A DNA stretch of 10,847 nucleotides, taken from positions 1 to 10,847 of the forward strand of contig JASLFJ010000046.1 in NCBI GenBank assembly GCA_030150665.1, read 5' to 3'. The notes under the pieces were generated by a model. It saw only the letters and a program-made list of their open reading frames with translations, made no database searches and was not told the DNA's origin. This document shows, in pieces, positions 1-7,931 of this stretch. The position numbers and the translations under genes were made by a program. Each line of letters starts with the position of its first letter. The stretch's first letter is position 1. This DNA comes from Enterococcaceae bacterium. Its GTDB lineage: Bacteria > Bacillota > Bacilli > Lactobacillales > Catellicoccaceae.

Positions 1-2381
1 TCTGATTCATACTCTTCAATATGAATGGACGTATAAACATCATCTTTAACCAATCGGCGACTCATAATAATCGCATCTTCATAGTTATATCCTTCCCATG
101 TCATAAAGGCAACAAGTACGTTTTGTCCTAACGCAAGTTCTCCTTCTTCCATAGAAGGTCCATCTGCTAAAACATCCCCTACTTCAACATGTTCTCCAAC
201 ATGAACAATAGGACGCTGATTATAACATGTTCCTGCATTAGAACGACGGAATTTAGCAACCGCATATTTATCTAATGTACCATTGCTGCGTCTTACACGA
301 ATCTCTTTAGCATCAACATACTCTACTATTCCTTCTTCTTTACATAACAATGCTGCACCTGAGTCATGAGCTGCTTTATATTCCATTCCTGTACCAATAA
401 ATGGGGATTGAGGCTGAATTAAAGGAACTGCTTGACGCTGCATATTCGCTCCCATTAGCGCACGGTTAGAATCATCATTTTCTAAAAATGGAATACATGA
501 AGTCGCAACAGCAACCACTTGTTTTGGAGATACATCCATATAATCTACTTGATCAACAGACACTTCTAGGTTTTCACTTTGAATTCGTGCCATAACGTAA
601 GGCTCTGCAAAACTTCCATCTTCATTTAACAATGAGTTAGCTTGAGCTACCATATAGTGATCTTCTTCATCCGCTGTTAAATAATCAATCTGATCAGTAA
701 CTTTACCTGTTTTTCGATCAACTCTTCGGTACGGAGTCTCAATAAATCCGTATCGGTTAACTTTCGCATATGTTGATAAACTATTAATCAACCCAATATT
801 GGGTCCTTCAGGAGTTTCAATAGGACACATACGTCCGTAATGCGAATAGTGAACGTCTCGAACTTCATAACCTGCACGATCCCTTGTAAGTCCACCAGGT
901 CCTAAAGCCGATAGACGACGTTTATGGGTCAATTCTCCAAGTGGATTGGTTTGATCCATAAATTGTGATAATTGAGATGAGCCGAAAAATTCTTTAATCG
1001 CCGCAACCACAGGCCGAATATTAATCAATTGTTGCGGCGTTAATGTTTCTGTATCTTGAATAGACATACGCTCACGCACTACACGTTCCATACGCGCTAA
1101 GCCAATTCTAAATTGATTTTGTAATAACTCTCCAACAGAACGAATACGTCTGTTTCCTAAATGATCAATATCATCAACATAGCCAATACCATCCATTAAG
1201 TTTAAGAAATAACTAATGGTTGCTAAAATATCAGCTGGACAGATCGTTTTATGGGTTTCATCTAACTGTCCATTTCCAATTACATGAACAATTTTTTCTG
1301 CATCTTTTGGTGAGTATACTTTAATCACTTGAACCGTTACAGGCCCTGGAACTACCCCATCTTCTGATGGATAGTAAGTCACTTCATTTAAACCTTTTTC
1401 TAAATGAGGTTTTAATGATTCCATCACTTCATGAGTGATTACTGTACCACGCTCTACTAAAATCTCCCCTGTCTCAGGATCAATAAGATGTTCAGCCAGC
1501 GTTTGGTTTAAAAGACGTGTTGTTAAACTTAATTTTTTATTAACTTTATAACGTCCTACAGCCGCTAGATCGTAGCGTTTTGGATCAAAAAATCGTGCTG
1601 TTAATAGACTTCTTGAACTATCTGCTGTTTTTGGCTCTCCTGGACGAAGACGCTCATAAATATCTTTTAATGCTTCTTCTGTGCGAGAATCATGAGCATT
1701 TTTATGAAGATCTTTCTCTAGTGTTGCCAGTAAACTCTCATTTTGTCCAAAAATATCAATAATCGTATCATCTGAACCAAATCCTAATGCTCTTAATAAT
1801 ACGGTCATAGGAATCTTACGTGTTCTATCAATACGAACATAAGATAAGTCTTTAGCATCTGTTTCAAGCTCTAACCATGCTCCGCGGTTAGGAATAACTG
1901 TAGATCCATAACCTACTTTTCCATTTTTATCTACTTTTTCATGGAAATAAACACCTGGAGAGCGGACTAATTGAGAAACAATGACACGTTCAGCACCATT
2001 AATAATAAAAGTTCCCATTTCTGTCATTAAAGGAAACTCACCAAAAAATACTTCTTGCGATTTAATATCGCCTGTTACTTTATTATGTAATCTAAGTGTT
2101 ACATGAAGAGGTGCAGAATAATTAGCATCATGTGCTCTTGCTTCTTCCACCTGATATTTAGGTTCTTTTAATTCATACCCAACAAATTCCAACGAAAGTT
2201 TATCGGTAAAATCTTTAATCGGTAAAATATCTTCAAACATCTCTTGTAATCCTTCATCTAAGAACCACTGATATGAATTTGTTTGAATTTCAATTAAATT
2301 TGGCAATTCTAATACTTCATCAATTCGTGCAAAACTTCGTCTTTCACGATGTTTTCCATATTTCACAATACGTCCAGCCAA
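1..2381 (-). CDS. rpoB: RNA polymerase beta subunit, N-terminal two thirds (partial, 3' end off window)
   Basis: Core catalytic subunit of DNA-dependent RNA polymerase, cytoplasmic. The minus strand reads without a stop from a start at 2381 to the window edge, giving 793 codons of a protein that is usually about 1,200 residues in this group. It begins LAGRIVKYGKHRERRSFARI (first Leu codon read as Met), close to the MAGHLVKYGKHRERRSFARI-type start of Firmicutes RpoB. Further family blocks are GTFIINGAERVIVSQLVRSP, FFGSSQLSQFMDQTNPLGEL and the MCPIETPEGPNIGLI segment. The rifampicin-resistance cluster (about residues 467-493, positions 903-983) has the wild-type residues Q473, D476, H486 and S491, matching E. 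coli Q513, D516, H526 and S531, so no resistance mutation is visible there. I chose the TTG start because GGAAAGGGTGA lies just upstream and the homologous proteins start there; in-frame ATGs at 2399 and 2408 are alternatives. The gene follows the pdh operon in the same direction but has its own leader and a terminator in between. Confidence 0.98.
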   Translation of the reverse strand, partial: MAGRIVKYGKHRERRSFARIDEVLELPNLIEIQTNSYQWFLDEGLQEMFEDILPIKDFTDKLSLEFVGYELKEPKYQVEEARAHDANYSAPLHVTLRLHNKVTGDIKSQEVFFGEFPLMTEMGTFIINGAERVIVSQLVRSPGVYFHEKVDKNGKVGYGSTVIPNRGAWLELETDAKDLSYVRIDRTRKIPMTVLLRALGFGSDDTIIDIFGQNESLLATLEKDLHKNAHDSRTEEALKDIYERLRPGEPKTADSSRSLLTARFFDPKRYDLAAVGRYKVNKKLSLTTRLLNQTLAEHLIDPETGEILVERGTVITHEVMESLKPHLEKGLNEVTYYPSEDGVVPGPVTVQVIKVYSPKDAEKIVHVIGNGQLDETHKTICPADILATISYFLNLMDGIGYVDDIDHLGNRRIRSVGELLQNQFRIGLARMERVVRERMSIQDTETLTPQQLINIRPVVAAIKEFFGSSQLSQFMDQTNPLGELTHKRRLSALGPGGLTRDRAGYEVRDVHYSHYGRMCPIETPEGPNIGLINSLSTYAKVNRYGFIETPYRRVDRKTGKVTDQIDYLTADEEDHYMVAQANSLLNEDGSFAEPYVMARIQSENLEVSVDQVDYMDVSPKQVVAVATSCIPFLENDDSNRALMGANMQRQAVPLIQPQSPFIGTGMEYKAAHDSGAALLCKEEGIVEYVDAKEIRVRRSNGTLDKYAVAKFRRSNAGTCYNQRPIVHVGEHVEVGDVLADGPSMEEGELALGQNVLVAFMTWEGYNYEDAIIMSRRLVKDDVYTSIHIEEYES

Positions 2382-2385
2382 GTGT

Positions 2386-2396
2386 GTCACCCTTTC
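2386..2396 (-). promoter_or_regulatory. Ribosome binding site deciding the rpoB TTG start
   Basis: The minus strand reads GAAAGGGTGAC followed by ACAC and then TTG at 2381. The purine-rich AAGGGTGA matches part of the anti-Shine-Dalgarno complement (AAGGAGGTGA) at a suitable distance from TTG. If translation began at ATG 2399 or 2408, this sequence would lie inside the coding region. Those ATGs have no comparable site upstream, only AT-rich DNA. Confidence 0.55.
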
Positions 2397-2481
2397 CATA
2401 AATTTCATGTCTGTTATATTAAATTTTTATTACAATTCGTTAACAAAGAAAAAATAATCGATATTTTCATTAATTTTAAGC

Positions 2482-2530
2482 AAAAAAAAACCAAAAATAG
2501 AACACACTCCAAAAGAGATTTCTATTTTTG
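2482..2530 (-). terminator. Intrinsic-terminator-like hairpin inside the rpoB leader (possible attenuator)
   Basis: On the minus strand CAAAAATAGAA (2530-2520) and TTCTATTTTTG (2502-2492) form a perfect 11-bp stem around a 17-nt loop. The stem is followed at once by G and nine T residues (2490-2482), the signature of a Rho-independent terminator, although the stem is AU-rich. It lies about 100 nt before the rpoB start and downstream of the candidate promoter at 2604-2632, so it would stop leader transcripts before rpoB unless it is bypassed. The pdh operon already has its own terminator further upstream, which argues for a leader-control role. Attenuation is inference; the hairpin and T-run are seen directly. 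Confidence 0.6.
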
Positions 2531-2544
2531 TTTTCCGTTAACAT

Positions 2545-2574
2545 TGTAAAAATGGACAATATTTCATTTTTACA
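2545..2574 (-). other. Inverted repeat in rpoB leader, possible alternative RNA structure
   Basis: A perfect 10-bp inverted repeat on the minus strand, TGTAAAAATG and CATTTTTACA, surrounds a 10-nt loop. It has no T-run after it, so it does not look like a terminator. Its arms share AAAAAT/ATTTTT cores with the terminator-like stem at 2492-2530, so the two stems could exchange partners in the RNA. That exchange is an inference from base complementarity only, and AT-rich DNA produces such matches fairly often. Confidence 0.4.
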
Positions 2575-2603
2575 GTTTATAAAACAGACATCTATGCCCT
2601 ATT

Positions 2604-2632
2604 ATTCTATCAAAGACAGACAACAAATGCAA
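2604..2632 (-). promoter_or_regulatory. Candidate sigma-A promoter for the rpoB leader
   Basis: On the minus strand TTGCAT (2632-2627) and TAGAAT (2609-2604) are separated by exactly 17 bp. The -10 matches consensus at 5 of 6 positions; the -35 is weak, with 3 of 6. It lies between the pdhD terminator and rpoB, where a promoter would be expected. Transcription from about 2597 would give a leader of roughly 215 nt. No better promoter is visible closer to the gene. Confidence 0.5.
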
Positions 2633-2640
2633 GTATTATT

Positions 2641-2676
2641 TTAAAAAAAGAAAGCATAGTCTATTAACTATGCTTT
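2641..2676 (-). terminator. Rho-independent terminator of the pdhABCD operon
   Basis: Perfect 10-bp stem: plus-strand aaagcatagt (2651-2660) and actatgcttt (2667-2676), with loop ctatta. On the minus strand the stem is followed by CTTTTTTT (2650-2643), and it starts 9 nt after the pdhD stop codon (2688-2686). This fits termination of the pdh transcript before the rpoB leader. Confidence 0.88.
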
Positions 2677-2685
2677 TCTTATTTA

Positions 2686-4092
2686 TTACATATGAATTGG
2701 CATCCCTAACGCAAGTTCTGCAGCATCCATAACGACTTCACTTAATGAAGGATGAGAATGAATTGTTAATGCAATATCTTCTGCATTCATTCCTGCTTCA
2801 ATAGCTAAGCCAAGCTCTGCAATAATATCACTTGCACTAATTCCTGCAACTTGAGCACCAACAATAATGTGGTCTTCTTTAGTTGTTACAAGACGTACAA
2901 ATCCTTCTGGTTGATTTAATGAAAGCGCACGTCCATTCCCAGCTAATGAGAATTTAGAAGCAACAACATCAAGACCTTGTTCTTTAGCTTCTTTTTCTGT
3001 TAATCCAACGGTAGCTAATTCAGGATCAGTAAAGGCTACTGCTGGAATTGCAACATAATCAACAGCAACAGGTTCACCTGAAATGGCTTCTGCAGCAATT
3101 TTCGCTTCATAACTTGCTTTATGAGCAAGTGCAGGTCCTGGTGTAATATCACCAATTGCATAAATGCTTGGAATATTAGTCTGGCACTGCTCATTTACTT
3201 TTACATGACCACGTTCTGTTAATTCAACACCTGCAACTTCAAGTCCTAAATCATCTGTATTTGGACGACGGCCTACAGTAACCATAACATAATCTGCTTC
3301 AACCGTATGTGAAGTTCCATCTACTTCATAAGTGACTGAAACACCATTTTCTGTTTCAACAGCTTCTTTAGCCATCGCCTTAGTAACTACAGTTACCCCT
3401 TTATTTTTAAATTCTTTTTCTACTAAGCTTACCATATCTTTTTCAAATGTTGGTAATAACTGCGGAGAACCTTCTAAAATCGTCACTTCAGATCCTAGAT
3501 TAGCATAAGCACCACCTAATTCAGCACCAATAACACCGCCACCAATAATAACTAATTTTTTAGGCACTTCTGTTAAGTTTAGTCCTCCAGTAGAATCAAT
3601 GATACGTCCGCCAAATTTAAATCCTGGAATTTGAATTGGACGACTTCCTGTTGCAACAATTGCATGATTAAATGAATACGTTTGTGCACTATCTTCAGTA
3701 ATCACACGCAATGTATTGCCATCCATAAAGAAAGCTTCTCCAGTAATGATTTCTACTTTATTTTTCTTAAGAAGCATTTCTACACCTTTTGTCAGACGAC
3801 CTACAACGACTTCATCTTTCCATTTTTGTGTTTCAGAAAAATCAAGAGTTACCTCTTTAGCATGAACTCCAAAAATTTCTGAATGCATTGCTTCTTGATA
3901 GCGATGTCCTGCAGCAATTAATGCTTTAGAAGGAATACATCCAACATTTAAACATACTCCACCAATCGCATGACGTTCAATAATTGCTACTTTTTGTCCC
4001 ATTTGAGCGGCACGAATGGCTGCTACATAGCCACCCGGTCCTGCTCCAATAACGACTGTATCTAGCTCAATTGCGAAATCTCCTACAACCAT
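2686..4092 (-). CDS. pdhD: Dihydrolipoamide dehydrogenase (E3 of pyruvate dehydrogenase complex)
   Basis: 468-residue cytoplasmic FAD flavoprotein that reoxidises the dihydrolipoyl arms of E2 and passes electrons to NAD+. Visible motifs are the FAD-binding GAGPGG (residues 16-21), the redox-active disulfide GGVCLNVGCIPSK with C47 and C52, ATGSRP (147-152), the NAD-binding GGGVIG (184-189), the second FAD contact YAIGDI, and the C-terminal interface motif HSHPSLSE with catalytic-type H447 and E452. Length is normal for the family. The start MVVGDFAIELDTVVIG follows the E2 stop after 7 nt, with AAGGATG upstream partly inside the end of pdhC, so the two are probably translationally coupled. It is the last gene of the operon, followed by a clear terminator. 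No defect is visible. Position after E2 favours service to the PDH complex over another 2-oxoacid dehydrogenase. Confidence 0.97.
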   Translation of the reverse strand: MVVGDFAIELDTVVIGAGPGGYVAAIRAAQMGQKVAIIERHAIGGVCLNVGCIPSKALIAAGHRYQEAMHSEIFGVHAKEVTLDFSETQKWKDEVVVGRLTKGVEMLLKKNKVEIITGEAFFMDGNTLRVITEDSAQTYSFNHAIVATGSRPIQIPGFKFGGRIIDSTGGLNLTEVPKKLVIIGGGVIGAELGGAYANLGSEVTILEGSPQLLPTFEKDMVSLVEKEFKNKGVTVVTKAMAKEAVETENGVSVTYEVDGTSHTVEADYVMVTVGRRPNTDDLGLEVAGVELTERGHVKVNEQCQTNIPSIYAIGDITPGPALAHKASYEAKIAAEAISGEPVAVDYVAIPAVAFTDPELATVGLTEKEAKEQGLDVVASKFSLAGNGRALSLNQPEGFVRLVTTKEDHIIVGAQVAGISASDIIAELGLAIEAGMNAEDIALTIHSHPSLSEVVMDAAELALGMPIHM

Positions 4093-4099
4093 GTTTGTA

Positions 4100-5707
4100 T
4101 CATCCTTCCATCAATAATAATTCTGGATCTGCAAGTAATCGTTTAATATGGTTCATTGCACTTTGTGCTGTTGCTCCATCAACAATACGGTGATCAAAAC
4201 TTAATGATAATTTCAACATACGTCCAATCGCAAGCTCTCCTTCTGCATTTACAATTGGCTGTTGTGAAATGATTCCTACACCTAAAATAGCTACTTCTGG
4301 ATAGTTGATAACCGGTGTAAACCACCCACCACCAACTGAACCAATATTTGTAATCGTAACCGTACCATCACGCATATCAGCTGCTGTTAACTTACCTTCT
4401 TGAGCAAGTGCTGCTTTTTCTGAAATTTCACGAGCAATTTCAAACATACTTTTTGTATCTGCAGACTTGATATTTGGCACATAAAGTCCTTGATCTGTAT
4501 CTGTTGCAATTCCAATATTATAGTAATGTTTATAAACAACTTCTTCAGTTGCATCATCAATAGATGCATTTAACACAGGGAAAGCTTTCATTGTACTTAC
4601 TAACGCTTTAACAATATATGGAAGGAATGTGAGTTTCACATCTTTTTCTGCTGCAATATCTTTAAATTTCTTACGATGATCCCATAATGCACTTACTTCT
4701 ACTTCATCCATCAAGGTAACATGAGGTGCAGTATGTTTACTTGTTACCATCGCTTTAGAAATTGCACGACGCATTGGTGTTAATTTTTCACGTGTTTCTT
4801 GTCCTGCTTGTGTTGTAACCGGTTGTGGTTGTGCTGCTGGTGTTTGTACAGTTTCTTGGGCTGGTGCCACTTCTTGAACTACTTCTTGGGTTGGTGCTGC
4901 AGCTGGTGCTGCTCCACCTTGCATGAAGCGATCAATATCTTCTTTTGTAACACGGCCATGAGCGCCAGTTGCTGTAACTTGAGTAATATCAACACCATTT
5001 TTACGTGCATATTGACGTACAGAAGGCATAGCTAAAACTTTGCCTGCTGGATTGCTTGTTGCTGCTTGCGGTGTACCTGTTGCTTGAGCTTTTGCAGGTT
5101 GTACAGTAGCTTTTGGTGTTGTTTCTTGAGTGTCTTTTGCAACAGAAGCTGCATTATTATGTCCTGGTGCATCAATTTCTACTAATACGTCACCGACACG
5201 TGCTACTGTCCCTTCACTTACAACAATACTTTTTACTGTTCCAGTTACTGGTGATGGAATCTCTTCTACAGATTTATCATTTTGTACTTCTAATAATGGC
5301 TCATCTTCTTGGATTGTATCTCCTGCACCAACAAACCATTTTACGATTTCACCTTCTGCAATCCCTTCTCCGATATCTGGTAATTTGAATTGGAATAGAT
5401 AAGCTGTAGATGATTGTTGGGCTGTCGCTTCTTGAGCTGGTGCTGCTGGTGCATCATTAGATTCATGCCCTGGTGCATCAATTTCTACTAATACATCACC
5501 GACACGTGCTACTGTCCCTTCACTTACAACAATACTTTTTACTGTTCCAGTCACTGGTGATGGAATTTCTTCTACAGATTTATCATTTTGTACTTCTAAT
5601 AATGGCTCGTCTTCTTGGATTGTATCACCAACATTTACAAACCATTTTACGATTTCACCTTCTGCAATCCCTTCGCCAATATCTGGTAATTTGAATTGAA
5701 ATGCCAT
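4100..5707 (-). CDS. pdhC: Dihydrolipoamide acetyltransferase (E2 of pyruvate dehydrogenase complex), two lipoyl domains
   Basis: 535-residue core of the PDH complex; it moves the acetyl group from E1 to CoA. Domain order: lipoyl domain 1 (about 3-81, lipoyl Lys K43 in NDKSVEE), an Ala/Gln/Ser-rich linker (82-104), lipoyl domain 2 (105-183, K145), an Ala/Thr/Pro linker, the peripheral-subunit-binding domain (about 225-262, MPSVRQYARKNGVDITQV), a third Ala/Pro/Gln/Val linker (265-303), and the acyltransferase domain (about 308-535) with the active-site motif SFDHRIVDG (H506, D510). The start is well supported by GGGGGAG 7 nt before ATG. Two lipoyl domains is the arrangement known in Enterococcus faecalis PdhC, while Bacillus E2 has one. 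The two lipoyl units here are nearly identical (see repeat entries). The gene starts 32 nt after pdhB and ends 7 nt before pdhD. Confidence 0.97.
   Translation of the reverse strand: MAFQFKLPDIGEGIAEGEIVKWFVNVGDTIQEDEPLLEVQNDKSVEEIPSPVTGTVKSIVVSEGTVARVGDVLVEIDAPGHESNDAPAAPAQEATAQQSSTAYLFQFKLPDIGEGIAEGEIVKWFVGAGDTIQEDEPLLEVQNDKSVEEIPSPVTGTVKSIVVSEGTVARVGDVLVEIDAPGHNNAASVAKDTQETTPKATVQPAKAQATGTPQAATSNPAGKVLAMPSVRQYARKNGVDITQVTATGAHGRVTKEDIDRFMQGGAAPAAAPTQEVVQEVAPAQETVQTPAAQPQPVTTQAGQETREKLTPMRRAISKAMVTSKHTAPHVTLMDEVEVSALWDHRKKFKDIAAEKDVKLTFLPYIVKALVSTMKAFPVLNASIDDATEEVVYKHYYNIGIATDTDQGLYVPNIKSADTKSMFEIAREISEKAALAQEGKLTAADMRDGTVTITNIGSVGGGWFTPVINYPEVAILGVGIISQQPIVNAEGELAIGRMLKLSLSFDHRIVDGATAQSAMNHIKRLLADPELLLMEG
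5159..5395 (-). repeat. Direct repeat copy 2: second lipoyl-domain unit of pdhC
   Basis: 237-bp unit encoding residues 105-183, repeated at an offset of exactly 306 bp from the copy at 5465-5701. By eye I count about 14 mismatches, so roughly 94% DNA identity. Six of these cluster in one spot that changes NV to GA at residues 127-128; most others are silent. Confidence 0.9.
5465..5701 (-). repeat. Direct repeat copy 1: first lipoyl-domain unit of pdhC
   Basis: 237-bp unit encoding residues 3-81, partner of the copy at 5159-5395. The protein is identical to copy 2 apart from residues 25-26 (NV here, GA there). The 69-bp stretch between the units encodes a flexible Ala/Gln/Ser-rich linker and is not repeated. 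Confidence 0.9.
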
Positions 5708-5739
5708 AGTTTTTCTCCCCCTATTATATCGTTAGCCGC

Positions 5740-6717
5740 TTAAAATTCGTAAACTTCGCGTACTTTATCCTCAATATCTTTGGCATTTGGTAACCAATCA
5801 TGTTCTGCCATACCAAATGGGAATACTGTATCAGGGGCAGAAACACGACCAATTGGTGCTTCTAAAGATAAAATAGCACGTTCTGAAATTTCAGAAACTA
5901 CTTGAGCACCAACTCCTGCTTGACGTTGTGCTTCTTGAACGACAACAACTCGTCCTGTTTTTTCAACAGATTGAATAATTGTTGTAATATCTAGTGGTGC
6001 TACTGTTCTTAAGTCGATCACTTCTACAGAAATTCCATCTTTTTCTAAAGATTCCGCTGCTTTTAATGATTCTCTAACCATAGCACCGTATGTAATTACA
6101 GTTACATCAGAACCTTCACGACTCACTGCTGCTTTATCTAAAGGAACTGTATAAATACCTTCTGGAACTTCTTCACGGAATGAACGATATAATTTCATAT
6201 GTTCTAAGAATACTACTGGATCATTATCGCGAATAGCTGAAATTAACAATCCTTTTGCATCATATGGATTACTTGGAATAACTACACGAATTCCTGGAGA
6301 TTGTGCAATCAATCCTTCTAAACTATCTGCATGTAATTCTGGCGTATGCACTCCACCACCAAATGGTGAGCGGATTGTAATCGGCATATTACGTGTACCA
6401 TTCATACGGTAACGTGTACGTGCCATTTGAGCTACAATCTCATCCATTACTTCAAATACAAATCCAAAGAATTGAATTTCTGGAACAGGACGGTAGCCTT
6501 CAAGTGCTAATCCAAATGCTAATCCACCAATACCTGATTCTGCAAGTGGTGTATCAAATACACGATCTTCTCCAAATTTAGCTTGTAATCCTTCAGTTGC
6601 ACGGAATACCCCACCATTGTTACCTACATCTTCTCCGAAAATCAGTACATTAGGATCTTTTTCTAATTCTAAAGCTAATGCATCTGTAATCGCTTGAATC
6701 ATTGTCATTTGTGCCAT
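5740..6717 (-). CDS. pdhB: Pyruvate dehydrogenase E1 component, beta subunit
   Basis: 325-residue partner of PdhA in the thiamine-diphosphate-dependent E1 heterotetramer, which decarboxylates pyruvate and reductively acetylates the E2 lipoyl groups. Family features: the N-terminal block ALALELEKDPNVLIFGEDVG, the DTPLAESGIGGLAFGLAL segment with E60 (equivalent to the Glu that contacts the aminopyrimidine ring of ThDP), the GGGVHTPELHADSLE segment with H129 (equivalent to the conserved active-site His), and the C-terminal domain block VEVIDLRTVAPLD used in E2 binding. Length is typical. The ATG is 2 nt after the pdhA stop, with AAGGAG about 11 nt upstream inside the end of pdhA, implying coupled translation and equal output of the two E1 subunits. 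No anomaly is visible. Confidence 0.97.
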   Translation of the reverse strand: MAQMTMIQAITDALALELEKDPNVLIFGEDVGNNGGVFRATEGLQAKFGEDRVFDTPLAESGIGGLAFGLALEGYRPVPEIQFFGFVFEVMDEIVAQMARTRYRMNGTRNMPITIRSPFGGGVHTPELHADSLEGLIAQSPGIRVVIPSNPYDAKGLLISAIRDNDPVVFLEHMKLYRSFREEVPEGIYTVPLDKAAVSREGSDVTVITYGAMVRESLKAAESLEKDGISVEVIDLRTVAPLDITTIIQSVEKTGRVVVVQEAQRQAGVGAQVVSEISERAILSLEAPIGRVSAPDTVFPFGMAEHDWLPNAKDIEDKVREVYEF

Positions 6718-6719
6718 GC

Positions 6720-7832
6720 TTATTTCGACTCCTTCGCTTCATAAATTGCAATTTGTTCTTTAATCACTTCAGGCTGAATCTCAAACATGTTTTTCAAGAA
6801 ATCTGAGATTTTTTGTTTTGGTGCTGCATCTGCTTCTTTTAATGCTTGTTTGATTTCTTCTTTTGTCGCTTCAATTACAGCTTCTTCTTTTTCTTCTGAC
6901 CATAATCCTTTTTCAGTTAAATACGTACGCATACGTTTCAATGGATCACGTTTTTCCCAAACTTCTTCTGTTTCTTTAGAACGATAGCGTGTTGGATCAT
7001 CTCCAGATAATGTATGTGGTCCGTAACGGAATGTCATTGTTTCAATTAAAACAGGACCTTTACCACTAATCGCATGTTCACGTGCTTTTTTCGTTGCTGC
7101 ATAAACGGCTAATGCATCCATTCCATCAACTTGAATACATGGAATTCCAGCTGCAATTCCTTTTTGTGCTAATGTTTTTGCAGCAGTTTGGATTGAACGA
7201 GGTGTTGAAATCGCATATCCATTATTTTGAATGAAGAAAATAGCATTAGCATGATACGCTCCTGCAAAGTTAATTCCTTCATAGAAATCTCCTTGAGAAG
7301 ATCCACCGTCTCCTGTATAAGTAACAACTACATTTTGTTTTCCACGTTTTTTAAGTCCTAAAGCCACACCAGCAGCTTGAACATATTGTGCCCCAATAAT
7401 AATTTGAGGTGGTAACGCTTTTAATGTTTCAGGATAACTATTTCCTGCAGAATGTCCACGAGACCATAAAAATGCTTCGCTTAATGGTAATCCATGTTGA
7501 ATTAACTGTGGAACATCACGATATCCAGGAAGTAGATAATCTTCTTTTTCTAAAGCAAAGTGACTTGCTAACTGACTTGCTTCTTGTCCTGCCGTTGGTG
7601 CGTAAAATCCTAAACGTCCTTGACGGTTTAATGCTGTTGAACGTTGATCTAAAACACGCGCCCATACCATACGTGACATAAGCTCTACTAATTCTTCATC
7701 TGTTAAATCAGGAACTAACGACTCATCAACAATCTTTCCTTCTTCATCCAAGATTTGAAACATTGGAAACATTTCCTCAATTTTATCCAGTGTTGTTTCA
7801 AAATCAAGCGGATTTACTTTTTTCTTAGCCAT
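6720..7832 (-). CDS. pdhA: Pyruvate dehydrogenase E1 component, alpha subunit
   Basis: 370-residue ThDP-binding subunit of E1, first gene of pdhABCD. The ThDP motif is clear: GDGGSSQGDFYEG (about 174-186) ending in NN at 203-204. The active-site loop FRYGPHTLSGDDPTRYR (about 268-284) contains the conserved His (H273) and the loop Ser/Thr positions. HSAGNSYPE (127-135) occupies a conserved E1 alpha position. I chose ATG at 7832 (MAKKKVNPLDF) because AGAGGA ends 9 nt upstream; the in-frame TTG at 7841 touches that ribosome site and is unlikely. The AT-rich region upstream, shared with divergent recU, must hold the operon promoter. Candidates there are weak; see the separate entries for palindromes that could be operators. 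Confidence 0.96.
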   Translation of the reverse strand: MAKKKVNPLDFETTLDKIEEMFPMFQILDEEGKIVDESLVPDLTDEELVELMSRMVWARVLDQRSTALNRQGRLGFYAPTAGQEASQLASHFALEKEDYLLPGYRDVPQLIQHGLPLSEAFLWSRGHSAGNSYPETLKALPPQIIIGAQYVQAAGVALGLKKRGKQNVVVTYTGDGGSSQGDFYEGINFAGAYHANAIFFIQNNGYAISTPRSIQTAAKTLAQKGIAAGIPCIQVDGMDALAVYAATKKAREHAISGKGPVLIETMTFRYGPHTLSGDDPTRYRSKETEEVWEKRDPLKRMRTYLTEKGLWSEEKEEAVIEATKEEIKQALKEADAAPKQKISDFLKNMFEIQPEVIKEQIAIYEAKESK

Positions 7833-7862
7833 AGTACACAATCCTCTCCTAATATTGGTAGT

Positions 7863-7877
7863 TTACATAACGTGTAA
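7863..7877. promoter_or_regulatory. Short dyad in the pdhA 5' leader
   Basis: TTACA-taacg-TGTAA is a perfect 5-bp dyad in a 15-nt span, about 31 nt upstream of the pdhA ATG. It lies in the probable untranslated leader, so it could be an operator or a weak RNA hairpin. No specific regulator is recognised. Confidence 0.25.
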
Positions 7878-7931
7878 CAGTACTCAAAATCTGTACTATT
7901 TTTCTGTTATTTATAATAATAAATTAACATG

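Noticed and set aside
2472..2546. Small minus-strand leader frames before rpoB (about 9 and 22 codons, the latter crossing the terminator-like hairpin)
   Set aside because: Neither has a Shine-Dalgarno sequence, and the codons show no runs of a regulatory amino acid that would suggest a leader peptide.
4799..5694. Several plus-strand open frames opposite pdhC
   Set aside because: They are mirror frames of the Ala/Pro linkers and repeated lipoyl units; the pdhC frame has complete domains and a strong ribosome site, and these have neither recognisable domains nor ribosome sites.
5723..5728. Perfect TATAAT on the minus strand in the pdhB-pdhC gap, possible internal promoter for pdhC-pdhD
   Set aside because: The sequence 17-18 bp upstream (TACGAA/TTACGA) does not resemble a -35 and there is no TG extension, so chance in an AT-rich gap is as likely.
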